In this document: in pieces, positions 46,565 through 55,931 of the stretch
Position numbering within the stretch: position 1 is the first letter of the stretch
How the letters are laid out: each line of letters starts with the position of its first letter
NCBI GenBank assembly: GCA_031283105.1
Contig: JAITCL010000088.1
Location: 1 to 63,846 of the forward strand
Origin: Treponema sp.
GTDB lineage: Bacteria > Spirochaetota > Spirochaetia > Treponematales > Breznakiellaceae
DNA length: 63,846 nt
Reading direction: 5' to 3'
The notes under the pieces: model-generated
What the model saw: the letters and a program-made list of their open reading frames with translations, nothing else
Database searches by the model: none
Told to the model about the DNA's origin: nothing
Program-made: the position numbers and the translations under genes

Positions 46565-48625
46565 ATGGAAAGTTATGAAGAAATTAATAAATACGGTAAT
46601 GTTACATTTGGTCAAACATCGAAGTTTTTGATTGACATAATTGGACAAAATGTCATTCTTGATTATATCTCAAAGAATATCGAAAATGAAAAGGAAGCTG
46701 AAAAGAAACGAGAAGCATTTAAACAAAATTTGGATCGAATGTATCGAGGTCAAGCAGTTTACTATAAAAAATTTGCTACCGCTGAGCGCGAAAGTCCACA
46801 ATGGTATATTGAACAATTCTTTAAAGAGATTTTAGAGAAAAAAGAAAAATATAATCTTCCCCGCATCGTATATATAATCATTGATTCATTTACATGGCAG
46901 CTATTTTTTGCACTCACTTGGCATACGCCTTTTGAAAAACTAAAATCAGAAACAGTACTGTTTCATTTGAGAAAACAAGTGTTCTGTTTTATTTACCATA
47001 ATCTGCTAAATGGAATGCCTTTATCCGATGGGAGTGTTTATAAAATTTCAAGTAATTCTATAATTAGATTCTTGTCAGATGATTTTAAAAATATTTTTTT
47101 AGAGCTTGGAAATAAATATAAAGATAATGAAGATTTTATGAAACCAAAAACAAGAGGACTCGAATTGATGCTTCAAAAAACTTTTGAAAATAAAAAGACT
47201 ATTCATGGTAAAATAGAAAATTATTATGATGATAATGCTGATAAATATCCCAGATTGGATGCATCTGATTATTCTCCTAATTACAGGCAAAACATTCACA
47301 ACTGGCAAAATGAAAAAATCAACCCAACATGGAAAGCCTTAGAACCCATTCTGGACTTCCTTCAAAAAAATAATGGAATAGTGTTTGTTCATCGTTTGAT
47401 AGGGCATTGTTTTCTAAGAAACACCCAAAAAGCTCTTGAAAATGTTCTGCACATCTCTCAACCAGAACAGGAAAAAATAATAACGGACATAAAAACAATG
47501 ATAAACGATAAAAGAAAACCGGAAGAATTTTATATAGAAAATGATTTTGAATTTTTGGAACAGGTAAATTTGATTTATATGTGTTTGGTATATCAGCATC
47601 AGGAAGATTTTGATCCCGTAAAATCAGACGCGATTATTAATGTCATAGAAAGCAAATGTACTAATTCTAAAAAATTCTTTTCCCCCTGGCTAAATGCAAG
47701 AGCAAAAGTTTTTGAAACAGGTGAAACTATAAGGAATAATAAAGATTTAATAATCAAAGGCTATAAAAAAGCCTATGATGAGGGTATTGCTTATGCCGGA
47801 TGTTATTTAAGCCAGTTTCTCTTGGAAGCTATTGTCATTAATAGATTTTGTAGGCGAGAAGGAAATAACTACTATGGATATGGGTATGCGCTTGAATTAT
47901 TCGAATCAGAGAAGGAAAACCTATATAAATTTATCAAAGAATCAAAAAATACAGAGCCATGCAAAGGCTTTATAGACATACATTATTCCTGTAATCTTCG
48001 TGGCAAACAGATTCCTCTGCGTTACCCGAATATACAATATAACATTGAGTTAGAAAATGAAGCAATTTTGATAAACAATAAAGGGCTTGAATATGAAAAA
48101 ACAGGTGATTTAAAATCAGCAGTTGAATGTTTTACAGGAGCATTACTGTTAAATCCTGTTTATGTTAATGCGTATAGCAACCGTGGTAATGTTTATAGCA
48201 AAATGGGTGAACAATTTACCGAATACGCATTGGCTGACTTCAATATGGCATTTCTGCTTGAGCCAAAACATGGAAACACCTTGTTTAATCGTGGTTGGTT
48301 GTTATTCAAAAATGGTCAATTTAAGAATGCAATAACAGACTTAACTAAAGTTATAGAAATTAATCCCAAAGATTCAGAAGCGTATTTAAGGCGCGGGATT
48401 TGCTATAGATATATGGAATATTTTAATCATGCGATAGAAGATTACAGTAAAGCCATAGAAATAAACCCGCGCTATGCCGAAGCATACTATAATCGGGGAG
48501 TCGTCTATAAACTCTTAGGGGCTAATGATAAAGCTCAAGAAGATTGTTGCAAGGGTAAACAGATAGAGCCGGAAATTTTCTTAAAAAACGGTATAGAGCT
48601 TTTTTACCCAAATTTGTTAAAATAA
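46565..48625 (+). CDS. Large protein with unknown N-terminal region and C-terminal TPRs
   Basis: 686 aa. Residues 1-~500 show no domain I know; they are rich in Lys, Asn, Ile and aromatic residues, in line with AT-rich codon use unlike the flanking genes. Residues ~505-670 hold at least four TPR units (for example NNKGLEYEKTGDLKSAVECF, AYSNRGNVYSKMGEQFTEYA, SEAYLRRGICYRYMEYF, AEAYYNRGVVYKLLGAND). No signal peptide or membrane segment. Divergent from the glycine-rich/83-aa/TPR unit, with which it may form a module. The composition suggests acquisition by transfer. Function unknown. Confidence 0.75.
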   Translation: MESYEEINKYGNVTFGQTSKFLIDIIGQNVILDYISKNIENEKEAEKKREAFKQNLDRMYRGQAVYYKKFATAERESPQWYIEQFFKEILEKKEKYNLPRIVYIIIDSFTWQLFFALTWHTPFEKLKSETVLFHLRKQVFCFIYHNLLNGMPLSDGSVYKISSNSIIRFLSDDFKNIFLELGNKYKDNEDFMKPKTRGLELMLQKTFENKKTIHGKIENYYDDNADKYPRLDASDYSPNYRQNIHNWQNEKINPTWKALEPILDFLQKNNGIVFVHRLIGHCFLRNTQKALENVLHISQPEQEKIITDIKTMINDKRKPEEFYIENDFEFLEQVNLIYMCLVYQHQEDFDPVKSDAIINVIESKCTNSKKFFSPWLNARAKVFETGETIRNNKDLIIKGYKKAYDEGIAYAGCYLSQFLLEAIVINRFCRREGNNYYGYGYALELFESEKENLYKFIKESKNTEPCKGFIDIHYSCNLRGKQIPLRYPNIQYNIELENEAILINNKGLEYEKTGDLKSAVECFTGALLLNPVYVNAYSNRGNVYSKMGEQFTEYALADFNMAFLLEPKHGNTLFNRGWLLFKNGQFKNAITDLTKVIEINPKDSEAYLRRGICYRYMEYFNHAIEDYSKAIEINPRYAEAYYNRGVVYKLLGANDKAQEDCCKGKQIEPEIFLKNGIELFYPNLLK

Positions 48626-48821
48626 TAAGCTCACGGAACCATTGATTCACTTTATGCCAAGCCTTCGGTTCGTAATTAACGGTTCCTCATTGTTTTTCTT
48701 GTTTTCTTGCGGAAAACCCACATTAAAGTAGCGCTCTCATTGCGGAGTTTAGTCCGAATTCTCGATTGAATAAACCCGTAATTCTTTAGGTTTGTGGTAA
48801 TATGAAAGCCTTACGCACGTA

Positions 48822-48850
48822 TAGACAACCCCCTTCTTTTATGCTACCCT
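48822..48850 (+). promoter_or_regulatory. Predicted promoter of the second ilvB operon
   Basis: TAGACA (48822-48827), 17 bases, TACCCT (48845-48850) with TGC extension. Start near 48857, about four bases before the ATG; no Shine-Dalgarno sequence. The rest of the 235-base gap (48626-48821) holds a GGAACC...GGTTCC pair (~48640-48687) but no recognisable leader peptide or T-box. Confidence 0.5.
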
Positions 48851-48860
48851 CAATTTAACA

Positions 48861-50510
48861 ATGAAACTAAACGGAGCGCAGATAGTCATCGAACAGTTGC
48901 TGGCGCATGGCGTTACGACTGTTTTTGGGTATCCGGGAGGGGTAGTACTCTCGCTGTACGATGAACTGTATAAAAACGCTGACAAAATTAATCATATTCT
49001 CACCGCGCATGAACAGGGCGCCGCCCATGCTGCGGACGGCTTTGCCCGGGCAAGCGGCAAAACCGGCGTAGTAATTGCTACCAGCGGCCCGGGGGCGACC
49101 AATCTGGTAACCGGTATCGCCAATGCGTATCTTGACAGTGTGCCGCTGGTGGCGATTACAGGTAACGTCGCCGTCCCGCTGTTGGGCAGGGACAGTTTTC
49201 AGGAAGTGGATATAATGGGCATTACCCAGTCTATCGTGAAGCACAATTATGTAGTCAGGGATGTTGGTATGCTTGAACATACGCTTAACGAAGCCTTTAG
49301 CATAGCGGGCAGCGGGCGGCGCGGCCCGGTGCTGGTGGACATTCCCAAAAGCATTCAGACTGATTTTTGTGAATATACCGGCAAACCGCCCGCCGTGGAA
49401 TCAAAAAAACAGTATTCTTTTGACATTGAGCAGGTTGCCGCCGCAATTAAAAATTGTAAACGCCCCTTTATCTACGCGGGGGGTGGGGTGCTTGCCAGCG
49501 GAGCGGAGGCGGAACTCCGCGCGTTATCTGAAAAACTGTCCGCCCCGGTCGGCTTCAGCATGATGGGGCTGTCGGCGCTGCCGGACGATTATCCGCTGAA
49601 TCTGGGCATGACGGGCATGCACGGAAAATACGCCGCAACGGTCGCCAAGTCTGAATGTGACGTGCTTATCGCTTTGGGTGTGCGGTTTTCAGACCGCGCC
49701 ACCGGCAATGTGAACGAATACCGGGAAGGGAAACTTATCATTCATGTTGATATTGACCTCGCCGAAATTGGGAAGAACGTCGCCTCGCACATGGACATTT
49801 GCGGCGACGTGAAAGATGTACTCACGCAACTGTTGCCGGTTCTTCCACAAAAGCGGAACGATGAATGGCTGTCGCGCATTGAGGAATTAAAACGCTCGGC
49901 GCAAGCGGCGTATATCAGCCCCGGATTTTCCCCGCAGCACATTATCGAAACGGTCAGGCGTTTTTGCGGCGATGATACCGTCATCGCTACCGATGTGGGC
50001 CAGCATCAAATGTGGGTGGTGCAGCATTATACCTTTCAAAAACCGCGGACACTGCTCAGCTCCGGCGGACTGGGGGCGATGGGCTACGGTTTGGGCGCGG
50101 CGATTGGGGCCTGTATTGCGAAAAATAAACAGAGGACGGTCTTGTTTACCGGTGACGGCAGTTTCGGCATGAACCTTAACGAACTTGCCACCGCGGTATC
50201 GCAGGAACTTCCGGTGGTAGTCGTCATATTTAACAACGGCGTTTTGGGTTTGCCACGCCAATGGCAGACGGTATTTTTTGAGGGGCGTTATGCGCATAGT
50301 ACGCTCAACCGCAAGACCGATTTTGTAGCGTTGGCAAAAGCGTTCGGCGCGGAGGGCTTTTCTGCGGAAAACCTGCTTCAACTTGAACAAGCGCTGAATA
50401 ACCTGCCGTCCGGCAAACCGGCGGTTATAGACTGCCGCATCGACATGGACGAAAAGGTATTGCCCATGATTCCGCCGGGCGGGTCGGTTAAAAACATTAT
50501 CGTAAATTGA
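48861..50510 (+). CDS. ilvB: Acetolactate synthase large subunit (copy 2)
   Basis: 549-aa ThDP enzyme, paralogous to 18252-19958. FGYPGGVVLSLYDELY, catalytic glutamate in AHEQGAAHAADG (~51), GDGSFGMNLNELAT (~432) and FNNGVLGLPRQWQ (~460) are present. It heads ilvB-ilvN-ilvC-ilvD and is probably the main valine/isoleucine enzyme. Differences from copy 1 at the C terminus (PRQW for RQW context, shorter tail) may reflect different substrate preference, which the sequence does not settle. Confidence 0.95.
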   Translation: MKLNGAQIVIEQLLAHGVTTVFGYPGGVVLSLYDELYKNADKINHILTAHEQGAAHAADGFARASGKTGVVIATSGPGATNLVTGIANAYLDSVPLVAITGNVAVPLLGRDSFQEVDIMGITQSIVKHNYVVRDVGMLEHTLNEAFSIAGSGRRGPVLVDIPKSIQTDFCEYTGKPPAVESKKQYSFDIEQVAAAIKNCKRPFIYAGGGVLASGAEAELRALSEKLSAPVGFSMMGLSALPDDYPLNLGMTGMHGKYAATVAKSECDVLIALGVRFSDRATGNVNEYREGKLIIHVDIDLAEIGKNVASHMDICGDVKDVLTQLLPVLPQKRNDEWLSRIEELKRSAQAAYISPGFSPQHIIETVRRFCGDDTVIATDVGQHQMWVVQHYTFQKPRTLLSSGGLGAMGYGLGAAIGACIAKNKQRTVLFTGDGSFGMNLNELATAVSQELPVVVVIFNNGVLGLPRQWQTVFFEGRYAHSTLNRKTDFVALAKAFGAEGFSAENLLQLEQALNNLPSGKPAVIDCRIDMDEKVLPMIPPGGSVKNIIVN

Positions 50511-50522
50511 GGGGTGATTTTT

Positions 50523-50768
50523 GTGGATAGATTTACCGTTGAACTCATCGTGTCCAACCACTACGGCGTTCTGAATCGTATAACGGGGCTGTATGCGCGG
50601 CGCGGTTACAACATCGACAGCCTGCACGTCAATGAAACCGAAAACCCGGACAGGTCGCGCATTTTAATCACCTCAAAAGGCGATGAGTACATCCAAACGC
50701 AAATGGTGCGCCAGCTCTCAAAACTGCATGACGTTCAGGAAGTTATTTTAATGACGCAACGTAAATAA
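50523..50768 (+). CDS. ilvN: Acetolactate synthase small subunit, ACT domain only
   Basis: 81 aa: a single N-terminal ACT domain ([25 protein letters not shown], shown in part), about half the length of IlvH/IlvN (~160) and near the size of E. coli IlvM/IlvN. It regulates the large subunit, usually by valine binding. GTG 50523 is nine bases after GAGGGG and is preferred over GTG 50514. Position right after ilvB supports pairing. Confidence 0.88.
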   Translation: MDRFTVELIVSNHYGVLNRITGLYARRGYNIDSLHVNETENPDRSRILITSKGDEYIQTQMVRQLSKLHDVQEVILMTQRK

Positions 50769-50785
50769 ATATAAGGAGAAAAATT

Positions 50786-51781
50786 ATGGGAAAGATGTAT
50801 TATGACAGCGACTGCAATCTTGCGCTGCTCAAAGACAAAACGGTGGCCATTGTCGGCTATGGTTCTCAGGGACACGCCCACGCTCAAAATCTGCGGGACA
50901 GCGGCGTTAAGGTGCTGGTGGGTTTGTATGAAGGCTCAAAAAGCGCACAGACGGCAAAGCAGGACGGCTTTACCGTGCTGAATACCAGCGAGGCGGTCAA
51001 GCAGGCGAATGTGGTGATGTTGCTCGTCAACGACGAAAAAATGAAAGCCATATACGAAGGCGGTGTTGCCCCCAATCTGAAAGCGGGCATGACCGTGTGC
51101 TTTGCCCACGGGTTCAATATCCGTTACGGGCAAATTGTGCCGCCGAAAGATGTGAACGTTATTATGATTGCGCCCAAAGGCCCCGGTCATACGGTACGAA
51201 GCCAGTATCAGGAAAACAAAGGCGTCCCCTGCCTCATCGCCGTGGAAAATGACGCGACCGGAAACGCCAAAGAAATCGCGCTTGCCTACGCATCGGCTAT
51301 CGGCGGCGGCAGGGGCGGCATTTTGGAAACCACCTTCACCGAGGAAACCGAGACCGACCTGTTCGGCGAACAATGCGTTTTGTGCGGCGGCGTTACGGCG
51401 CTGATGAAAGCCGGTTTTGAAACGCTGGTAAACGCGGGCTATCAGCCGGAAAGCGCGTATTTTGAATGTGTTCATGAAATGAAGCTGATTATTGATTTGG
51501 TGATTAAAGGCGGTCTGTCTTTTATGCGTTATTCGATTAGCGACACCGCCGAATACGGCGATTATTCCGTGGGCGACCGGATCATCACGCAGGCAGCCAA
51601 AGATGAAATGAAAAAGGTGCTTGCCGAAATTAAGGACGGTTCTTTCGCCAAACGGTGGCTGGAAGAAAATGCCAACGGCAGGCCGACTTTTACCAAACGG
51701 CGCAAGGAAGAAAGCGAATTGCTTATCGAAAAAGTAGGCGCGGAACTGCGCAAGAACATGAGTTGGGCTGAAAAAAAGTGA
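50786..51781 (+). CDS. ilvC: Ketol-acid reductoisomerase
   Basis: 331-aa class I enzyme that isomerises and reduces acetohydroxy acids. [17 protein letters not shown] (~25-41) is the dinucleotide fold; metal residues lie in ETDLFGEQ (~190) and [12 protein letters not shown] (~225). The cofactor-specificity loop reads VGLYEGSKS (~44-52): Tyr-Glu stands where NADPH-dependent enzymes have an Arg, hinting at NADH use. Shine-Dalgarno AAGGAG. The stop overlaps the ilvD GTG start. Confidence 0.96.
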   Translation: MGKMYYDSDCNLALLKDKTVAIVGYGSQGHAHAQNLRDSGVKVLVGLYEGSKSAQTAKQDGFTVLNTSEAVKQANVVMLLVNDEKMKAIYEGGVAPNLKAGMTVCFAHGFNIRYGQIVPPKDVNVIMIAPKGPGHTVRSQYQENKGVPCLIAVENDATGNAKEIALAYASAIGGGRGGILETTFTEETETDLFGEQCVLCGGVTALMKAGFETLVNAGYQPESAYFECVHEMKLIIDLVIKGGLSFMRYSISDTAEYGDYSVGDRIITQAAKDEMKKVLAEIKDGSFAKRWLEENANGRPTFTKRRKEESELLIEKVGAELRKNMSWAEKK

Positions 51782-53406
51782 ATAGCGACGCGATAAAGTC
51801 AGGAATCGAAAACGCCCCCAAACGTGCGCTGTTGAAAGCGATGGGGTATACCGACGCGCAGATGGAGCGCCCCCTCGTGGGAATTGTCAATTCCTTCAAT
51901 GAAGTTGTGCCCGGGCATATCCATTTGCAGAATATTGCGCGGGCGGCGAAAGACGGTGTTTTGATGAACGGCGGCGTTCCGCTGGAGTTTAACGTTATCG
52001 GCGTGTGCGACGGGCTGGCGATGGGGCATGAGGGAATGAAGTACTCCCTCTGTTCCCGTGAAATCATCGCCGACAGTATTGAGTGCATGGTGAAGGCCCA
52101 TCGTTTTGACGCGCTGGTGTTTATTCCCAACTGCGATAAAATCGTACCGGGTATGCTGATGGCGGCGGCGCGGCTTGATCTGCCTTCCATTTTTATATCG
52201 GGCGGCCCGATGTTGTCCATTGACGGTTCCGATTTGAACACGGTGTTTGAAGCTGTCGGCAGCGTCAAAGCCGGAAAGATGAATGAAGCCGAACTGTTTA
52301 ATATAGAAGAAAACGCTTGCCCCGGCTGCGGCTCCTGCTCCGGTATGTTTACCGCGAATTCCATGAACTGCCTGTGCGAAGCGCTGGGTATGGCGCTTCC
52401 GGGCAACGGCACTATCCCCGCCGTCTACGCGCAGAGGATACGCCTTGCCAAACAAGCCGGAATGACCGTGATGAATCTGTACAAAGCGGACATACGGCCT
52501 TCCGCTATTATGACCGAACAGGCGTTCTCCAATGCCCTCACGGTGGATATGGCGCTCGGCTGTTCAACCAATTCCGTACTGCATCTTTTTGCCATTGCGC
52601 GGGAACGCGGCATAAGCCCCGATTTGAACACCGTCAATGAAATCAGTAAAACTACCCCCAACCTCTGCCGCCTTGCTCCGGCTGGAAAGCATCATGTTCA
52701 GGATTTGCATTGCGCCGGGGGCGTATCCGCGGTTATGCGGGAACTGGGGGAATTGCTGAACAGGGATTTAATCACTGTAACCGGAAAGACCGTTGGGGAA
52801 AATATTCAGAATGCGGTTATAAAAGATAATAACGTTATACAAAAATATTCCGCCTCAGGCGGCCTCGCGGCATTGTTCGGCAACATTGCGCCTAACGGAG
52901 CGGTGGTAAAGCGCAGCGCGGTGCGGCGTGAAATGTTTGACTTTACCGGAACCGCAAGGGTGTTTGACGGCGAGGAAGCCGCCGCCGCCGCTATTTATGG
53001 CGGGCAGATTAAAAAGGGCGACGTGGTGGTCATCCGCTACGAAGGGCCGTCCGGCGGTCCCGGTATGCGCGAGATGCTTCAACCGACATCGGCGATTGCC
53101 GGAATGGGGCTTGATGCCGATGTGGCGTTGATAACCGACGGGCGCTTTTCCGGCGCGACACGAGGAGCTGCTATTGGCCATATCTCCCCGGAAGCGGCGG
53201 CGGGCGGCCCGCTGGCGTACGTGCTTGACGGCGATAAAATTCACATTGATATTGAACATTATGCGATTACCCTGCTTATATCCGATGAAGAATTAAAAAA
53301 GCGTAAAGAAACTATGCCTTTAAGAACGCCGCCGCCATTGAAAGGCTATTTGAAACGATACGCGGCGGCAGTGTCATCGGCGGATAAAGGGGCGGTGCTG
53401 GGATGA
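51778..53406 (+). CDS. ilvD: Dihydroxy-acid dehydratase
   Basis: 542-aa Fe-S dehydratase, the third common step of valine/isoleucine synthesis. Cluster cysteines appear in PNCDKIVPG (~120) and [18 protein letters not shown] (in part, ~185). C-terminal [15 protein letters not shown] (~417) and [10 protein letters not shown] (~450) are diagnostic. GTG start overlaps ilvC by four bases (GTGA). The stop overlaps the flavin-reductase gene by four bases. Confidence 0.96.
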   Translation: MNSDAIKSGIENAPKRALLKAMGYTDAQMERPLVGIVNSFNEVVPGHIHLQNIARAAKDGVLMNGGVPLEFNVIGVCDGLAMGHEGMKYSLCSREIIADSIECMVKAHRFDALVFIPNCDKIVPGMLMAAARLDLPSIFISGGPMLSIDGSDLNTVFEAVGSVKAGKMNEAELFNIEENACPGCGSCSGMFTANSMNCLCEALGMALPGNGTIPAVYAQRIRLAKQAGMTVMNLYKADIRPSAIMTEQAFSNALTVDMALGCSTNSVLHLFAIARERGISPDLNTVNEISKTTPNLCRLAPAGKHHVQDLHCAGGVSAVMRELGELLNRDLITVTGKTVGENIQNAVIKDNNVIQKYSASGGLAALFGNIAPNGAVVKRSAVRREMFDFTGTARVFDGEEAAAAAIYGGQIKKGDVVVIRYEGPSGGPGMREMLQPTSAIAGMGLDADVALITDGRFSGATRGAAIGHISPEAAAGGPLAYVLDGDKIHIDIEHYAITLLISDEELKKRKETMPLRTPPPLKGYLKRYAAAVSSADKGAVLG

Positions 53407-53945
53407 AAAAATTACCTTTGCAAAAAATATTTACCCTGCTCGAACCCGGCCCGGTAGTTTTGGTAACTACTGCCGACGGCGGAAAACAAAACATACTGAC
53501 TCTTTCATGGACAATGGTAATGGATTTTACTCCCCGGTTTGCCTTTTTAACAGGCCCGTGGAATTTTTCCTATAAAGCCCTGAAAAAAACCGGAGAGTGC
53601 GTAATCGCCATACCCGCCGTTGACCTTGCGAAAAAAGCCGTACAGATAGGCACGTGTTCCGGCGTGGAGATAAATAAATTTGAAAAATTTAAACTAACGC
53701 CCCTTACTGCGGAAAAGGTATCCGCGCCGCTTATCAAAGAATGTTACGCAAATATCGAATGCCGCGTGATCGACCACATTAAAAAACATGACATTTTTGT
53801 AGTTGACGGCCTGGCGGCATGGATTGACAACAAACGCGCCGAAAAACGCTGTTTTCATGCCGTTGGCGACGGCCATTTTATCGCTGACGGTGAAATGATT
53901 AACCACCGCCGTATCATGCTCCCGAAACTGCCGAAAGGGGTTTGA
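53403..53945 (+). CDS. Flavin reductase-like FMN-binding protein
   Basis: 180-aa FMN-binding split-barrel protein (flavin reductase-like): [22 protein letters not shown] at residues 15-36 in part, [21 protein letters not shown] in part, and TGPW. Members reduce flavins or act as flavoproteins with unknown electron acceptors. It is coupled to ilvD by a four-base overlap; how it serves branched-chain synthesis is unclear, unless it maintains an Fe-S or redox function for IlvD, which is a guess. Confidence 0.8.
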   Translation: MKKLPLQKIFTLLEPGPVVLVTTADGGKQNILTLSWTMVMDFTPRFAFLTGPWNFSYKALKKTGECVIAIPAVDLAKKAVQIGTCSGVEINKFEKFKLTPLTAEKVSAPLIKECYANIECRVIDHIKKHDIFVVDGLAAWIDNKRAEKRCFHAVGDGHFIADGEMINHRRIMLPKLPKGV

Positions 53946-53959
53946 GGCAGTACGGGTTG

Positions 53960-53988
53960 TTGACGGTCGCGCAACGGTGTGCTACCAT
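53960..53988 (+). promoter_or_regulatory. Predicted promoter of the restriction-modification locus
   Basis: TTGACG (53960-53965), 17 bases, TACCAT (53983-53988) with TGC extension. A TATAAT follows at 53993-53998 without a spaced -35. Leader of ~70 bases to the TTG start. Confidence 0.45.
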
Positions 53989-54066
53989 AAGGTATAATTG
54001 ATTTAATTATATCATTGTAAAGGTTACCACTAGACGTTCATGGGAACATATTTGGGAGGATATGAA

Positions 54067-54999
54067 TTGACCATACTTTCACTATTTAGCGGCGCGGGTG
54101 GTCTTGATTTGGGACTAATCAAGGCAGGGAACTCCGTGATTTGGGCAAACGACATAGACGGAAACGCGGTGGAAACTTATATAAAAAATATTGGTAACCA
54201 TATATCCCGTACTGATATTAAAGATGTTTGCATAGCACATTTACCCACTGCCGATGTTGTAGTGGGTGGTTTCCCTTGTCAGGGGTTTTCTCTTGCTAAT
54301 CTCCAAAGACAAGTTGATGATGAACGTAATAAGCTCTATAAATACTTTTACAATGTCATCAAAAAAAAACAACCTAAGTATTTTATTGCTGAGAATGTTA
54401 GAGGTATTTTGAGCATTAACAATGGTAATGTAATAAAATCTATTATCAAAGAATTTTCAGAAGCCGGATATTACACGAGCTACCAATTGTGTAATATGGC
54501 GGATTATGGCGTTCCGCAGACACGCCAACGGGTTATTATTATTGGACAACGAAAAAATTTAGGATCACTTATAATTTTTCAGTTTCCACGAATAACACAT
54601 AACGCATTAGGTGTTCCGAAAAAATGGATATCTATACGTGAGGCAATAGATCACTTTCCGGACCCAGATTGTGCAAACGATATACCGAACCATATTTATT
54701 CTTCGTATAAAGTTGAGTACCGTAATTTTACAGGGCATAGACAGACTAATCCGGACAAGCCATCACCAACCATTTTAGCGCGTGGCAATGGTAAAGGCGG
54801 TGTTTGTGCAATTCCCCATTACAATGGTAAACGGCGCTTGACTATACGCGAAAGCGCAAGCGTTCAAACATTTCCGGAAAATTTTGTTTTTGCCGGAACA
54901 ATGAATTCTTGTTACAGGCAGATTGGAAATGCAGTGCCTGTAAAATTTGCCTGTCTTTTGGGGAAAGAATTAGTCAGACTGGAGAAAAAAGGAATATGA
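54067..54999 (+). CDS. DNA (cytosine-5) methyltransferase 1
   Basis: 310-aa m5C methyltransferase. Motif I LSLFSGAGGLDLG at the N terminus, motif IV GGFPCQGFS with the catalytic Cys (PCQ), motif VI AENVRG, motif VIII QTRQRVIIIG, and C-terminal SVQTFPENF and GNAVPVKFA (motifs IX/X). I prefer TTG 54067: GGAGGA lies eight bases upstream and it gives the same N terminus as the next gene; ATG 54040 would add nine residues. It overlaps the second methyltransferase by four bases. Confidence 0.95.
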   Translation: MTILSLFSGAGGLDLGLIKAGNSVIWANDIDGNAVETYIKNIGNHISRTDIKDVCIAHLPTADVVVGGFPCQGFSLANLQRQVDDERNKLYKYFYNVIKKKQPKYFIAENVRGILSINNGNVIKSIIKEFSEAGYYTSYQLCNMADYGVPQTRQRVIIIGQRKNLGSLIIFQFPRITHNALGVPKKWISIREAIDHFPDPDCANDIPNHIYSSYKVEYRNFTGHRQTNPDKPSPTILARGNGKGGVCAIPHYNGKRRLTIRESASVQTFPENFVFAGTMNSCYRQIGNAVPVKFACLLGKELVRLEKKGI

Positions 55000-55931
55000 A
55001 AGTAGTTTCCTTGTTTTCCGGGGCGGGCGGTCTTGATTTAGGATTTTTACAGGCTGGTCATACTATTGTTTGGGCAAACGATCTTTACTCTGATGCTGTT
55101 GAAACGTATCGTAATAATATTGGCAACCATATTGTTGAAGATGATATTCATAATATTGCTTCTGAAACAATCCCCGATTGTGATATTGTAATAGGCGGGT
55201 TTCCTTGTCAAGGTTTTTCTGTTGCTAATACCAAAAGAACAGTTGCAGATAGACGAAACGAATTATACAAACAGATGATAAGAGTAATAAAAGATAAGCA
55301 ACCGTTGTTTTTTCTTGCTGAGAATGTCAAAGGGTTACTTAACCTTGCTAAAGGTTCTGTTATTAAAATAATTACCGAAGATTTTACTGCCATCGGTTAT
55401 AAAGTAAAGTATCAGTTGTTGAATGCTGCAGATTACGGCGTTCCGCAACTGCGGCAACGCGTTATAATTGTGGGTGTCCGAGAAGACATTAATTTTGATT
55501 ATGTGTTTTCACAAAAGCAATATAACGAAAATGGCACAGATGGAGTTAAACGTTGGGTCAGTGTAAAAGACGCTTTGCAGAACTTACCCGATCCCGACAA
55601 GCCCAATGCTTTAACTAATCATGAATACTCAAAATATAAAATAATGGTAAGTAAATATTTGGGACATCGGCTTATTGACGGTGATAAACCAGCTCCTACT
55701 GTAACAGCAAGAGGTGATGAGCGTGGTGGCGTTGTTGTTTTACACCATTATAATAACCAGCGGCGAATGTCATGCCGTGAACTTGCCACAATTCAATCAT
55801 TCCCACTTGACTTCACTTTTTCTGGAACCCGTTCCTCTGTATATCGTCAAATAGCAAATGCCGTTCCGCCAATTCTTGCTTATACCGTGGCTAAAGGTTT
55901 TAACACTTATAAAGGAACGAAAAATGCTTGA
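54996..55931 (+). CDS. DNA (cytosine-5) methyltransferase 2
   Basis: 311-aa m5C methyltransferase clearly paralogous to the preceding one: VSLFSGAGGLDLG, GGFPCQGFSVANTKR, AENVKGLL, PQLRQRVIIVG, IQSFPLDFTFSG. Two methyltransferases in one locus usually methylate the two strands of a non-palindromic site. Starts within the stop of the first (ATGA). Overlaps the nuclease gene by eight bases. Confidence 0.95.
   Translation: MKVVSLFSGAGGLDLGFLQAGHTIVWANDLYSDAVETYRNNIGNHIVEDDIHNIASETIPDCDIVIGGFPCQGFSVANTKRTVADRRNELYKQMIRVIKDKQPLFFLAENVKGLLNLAKGSVIKIITEDFTAIGYKVKYQLLNAADYGVPQLRQRVIIVGVREDINFDYVFSQKQYNENGTDGVKRWVSVKDALQNLPDPDKPNALTNHEYSKYKIMVSKYLGHRLIDGDKPAPTVTARGDERGGVVVLHHYNNQRRMSCRELATIQSFPLDFTFSGTRSSVYRQIANAVPPILAYTVAKGFNTYKGTKNA

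Noticed and set aside
49887-50627. 246-aa reverse-strand frame inside the second ilvB
   Set aside because: Antisense shadow of a well-supported gene.
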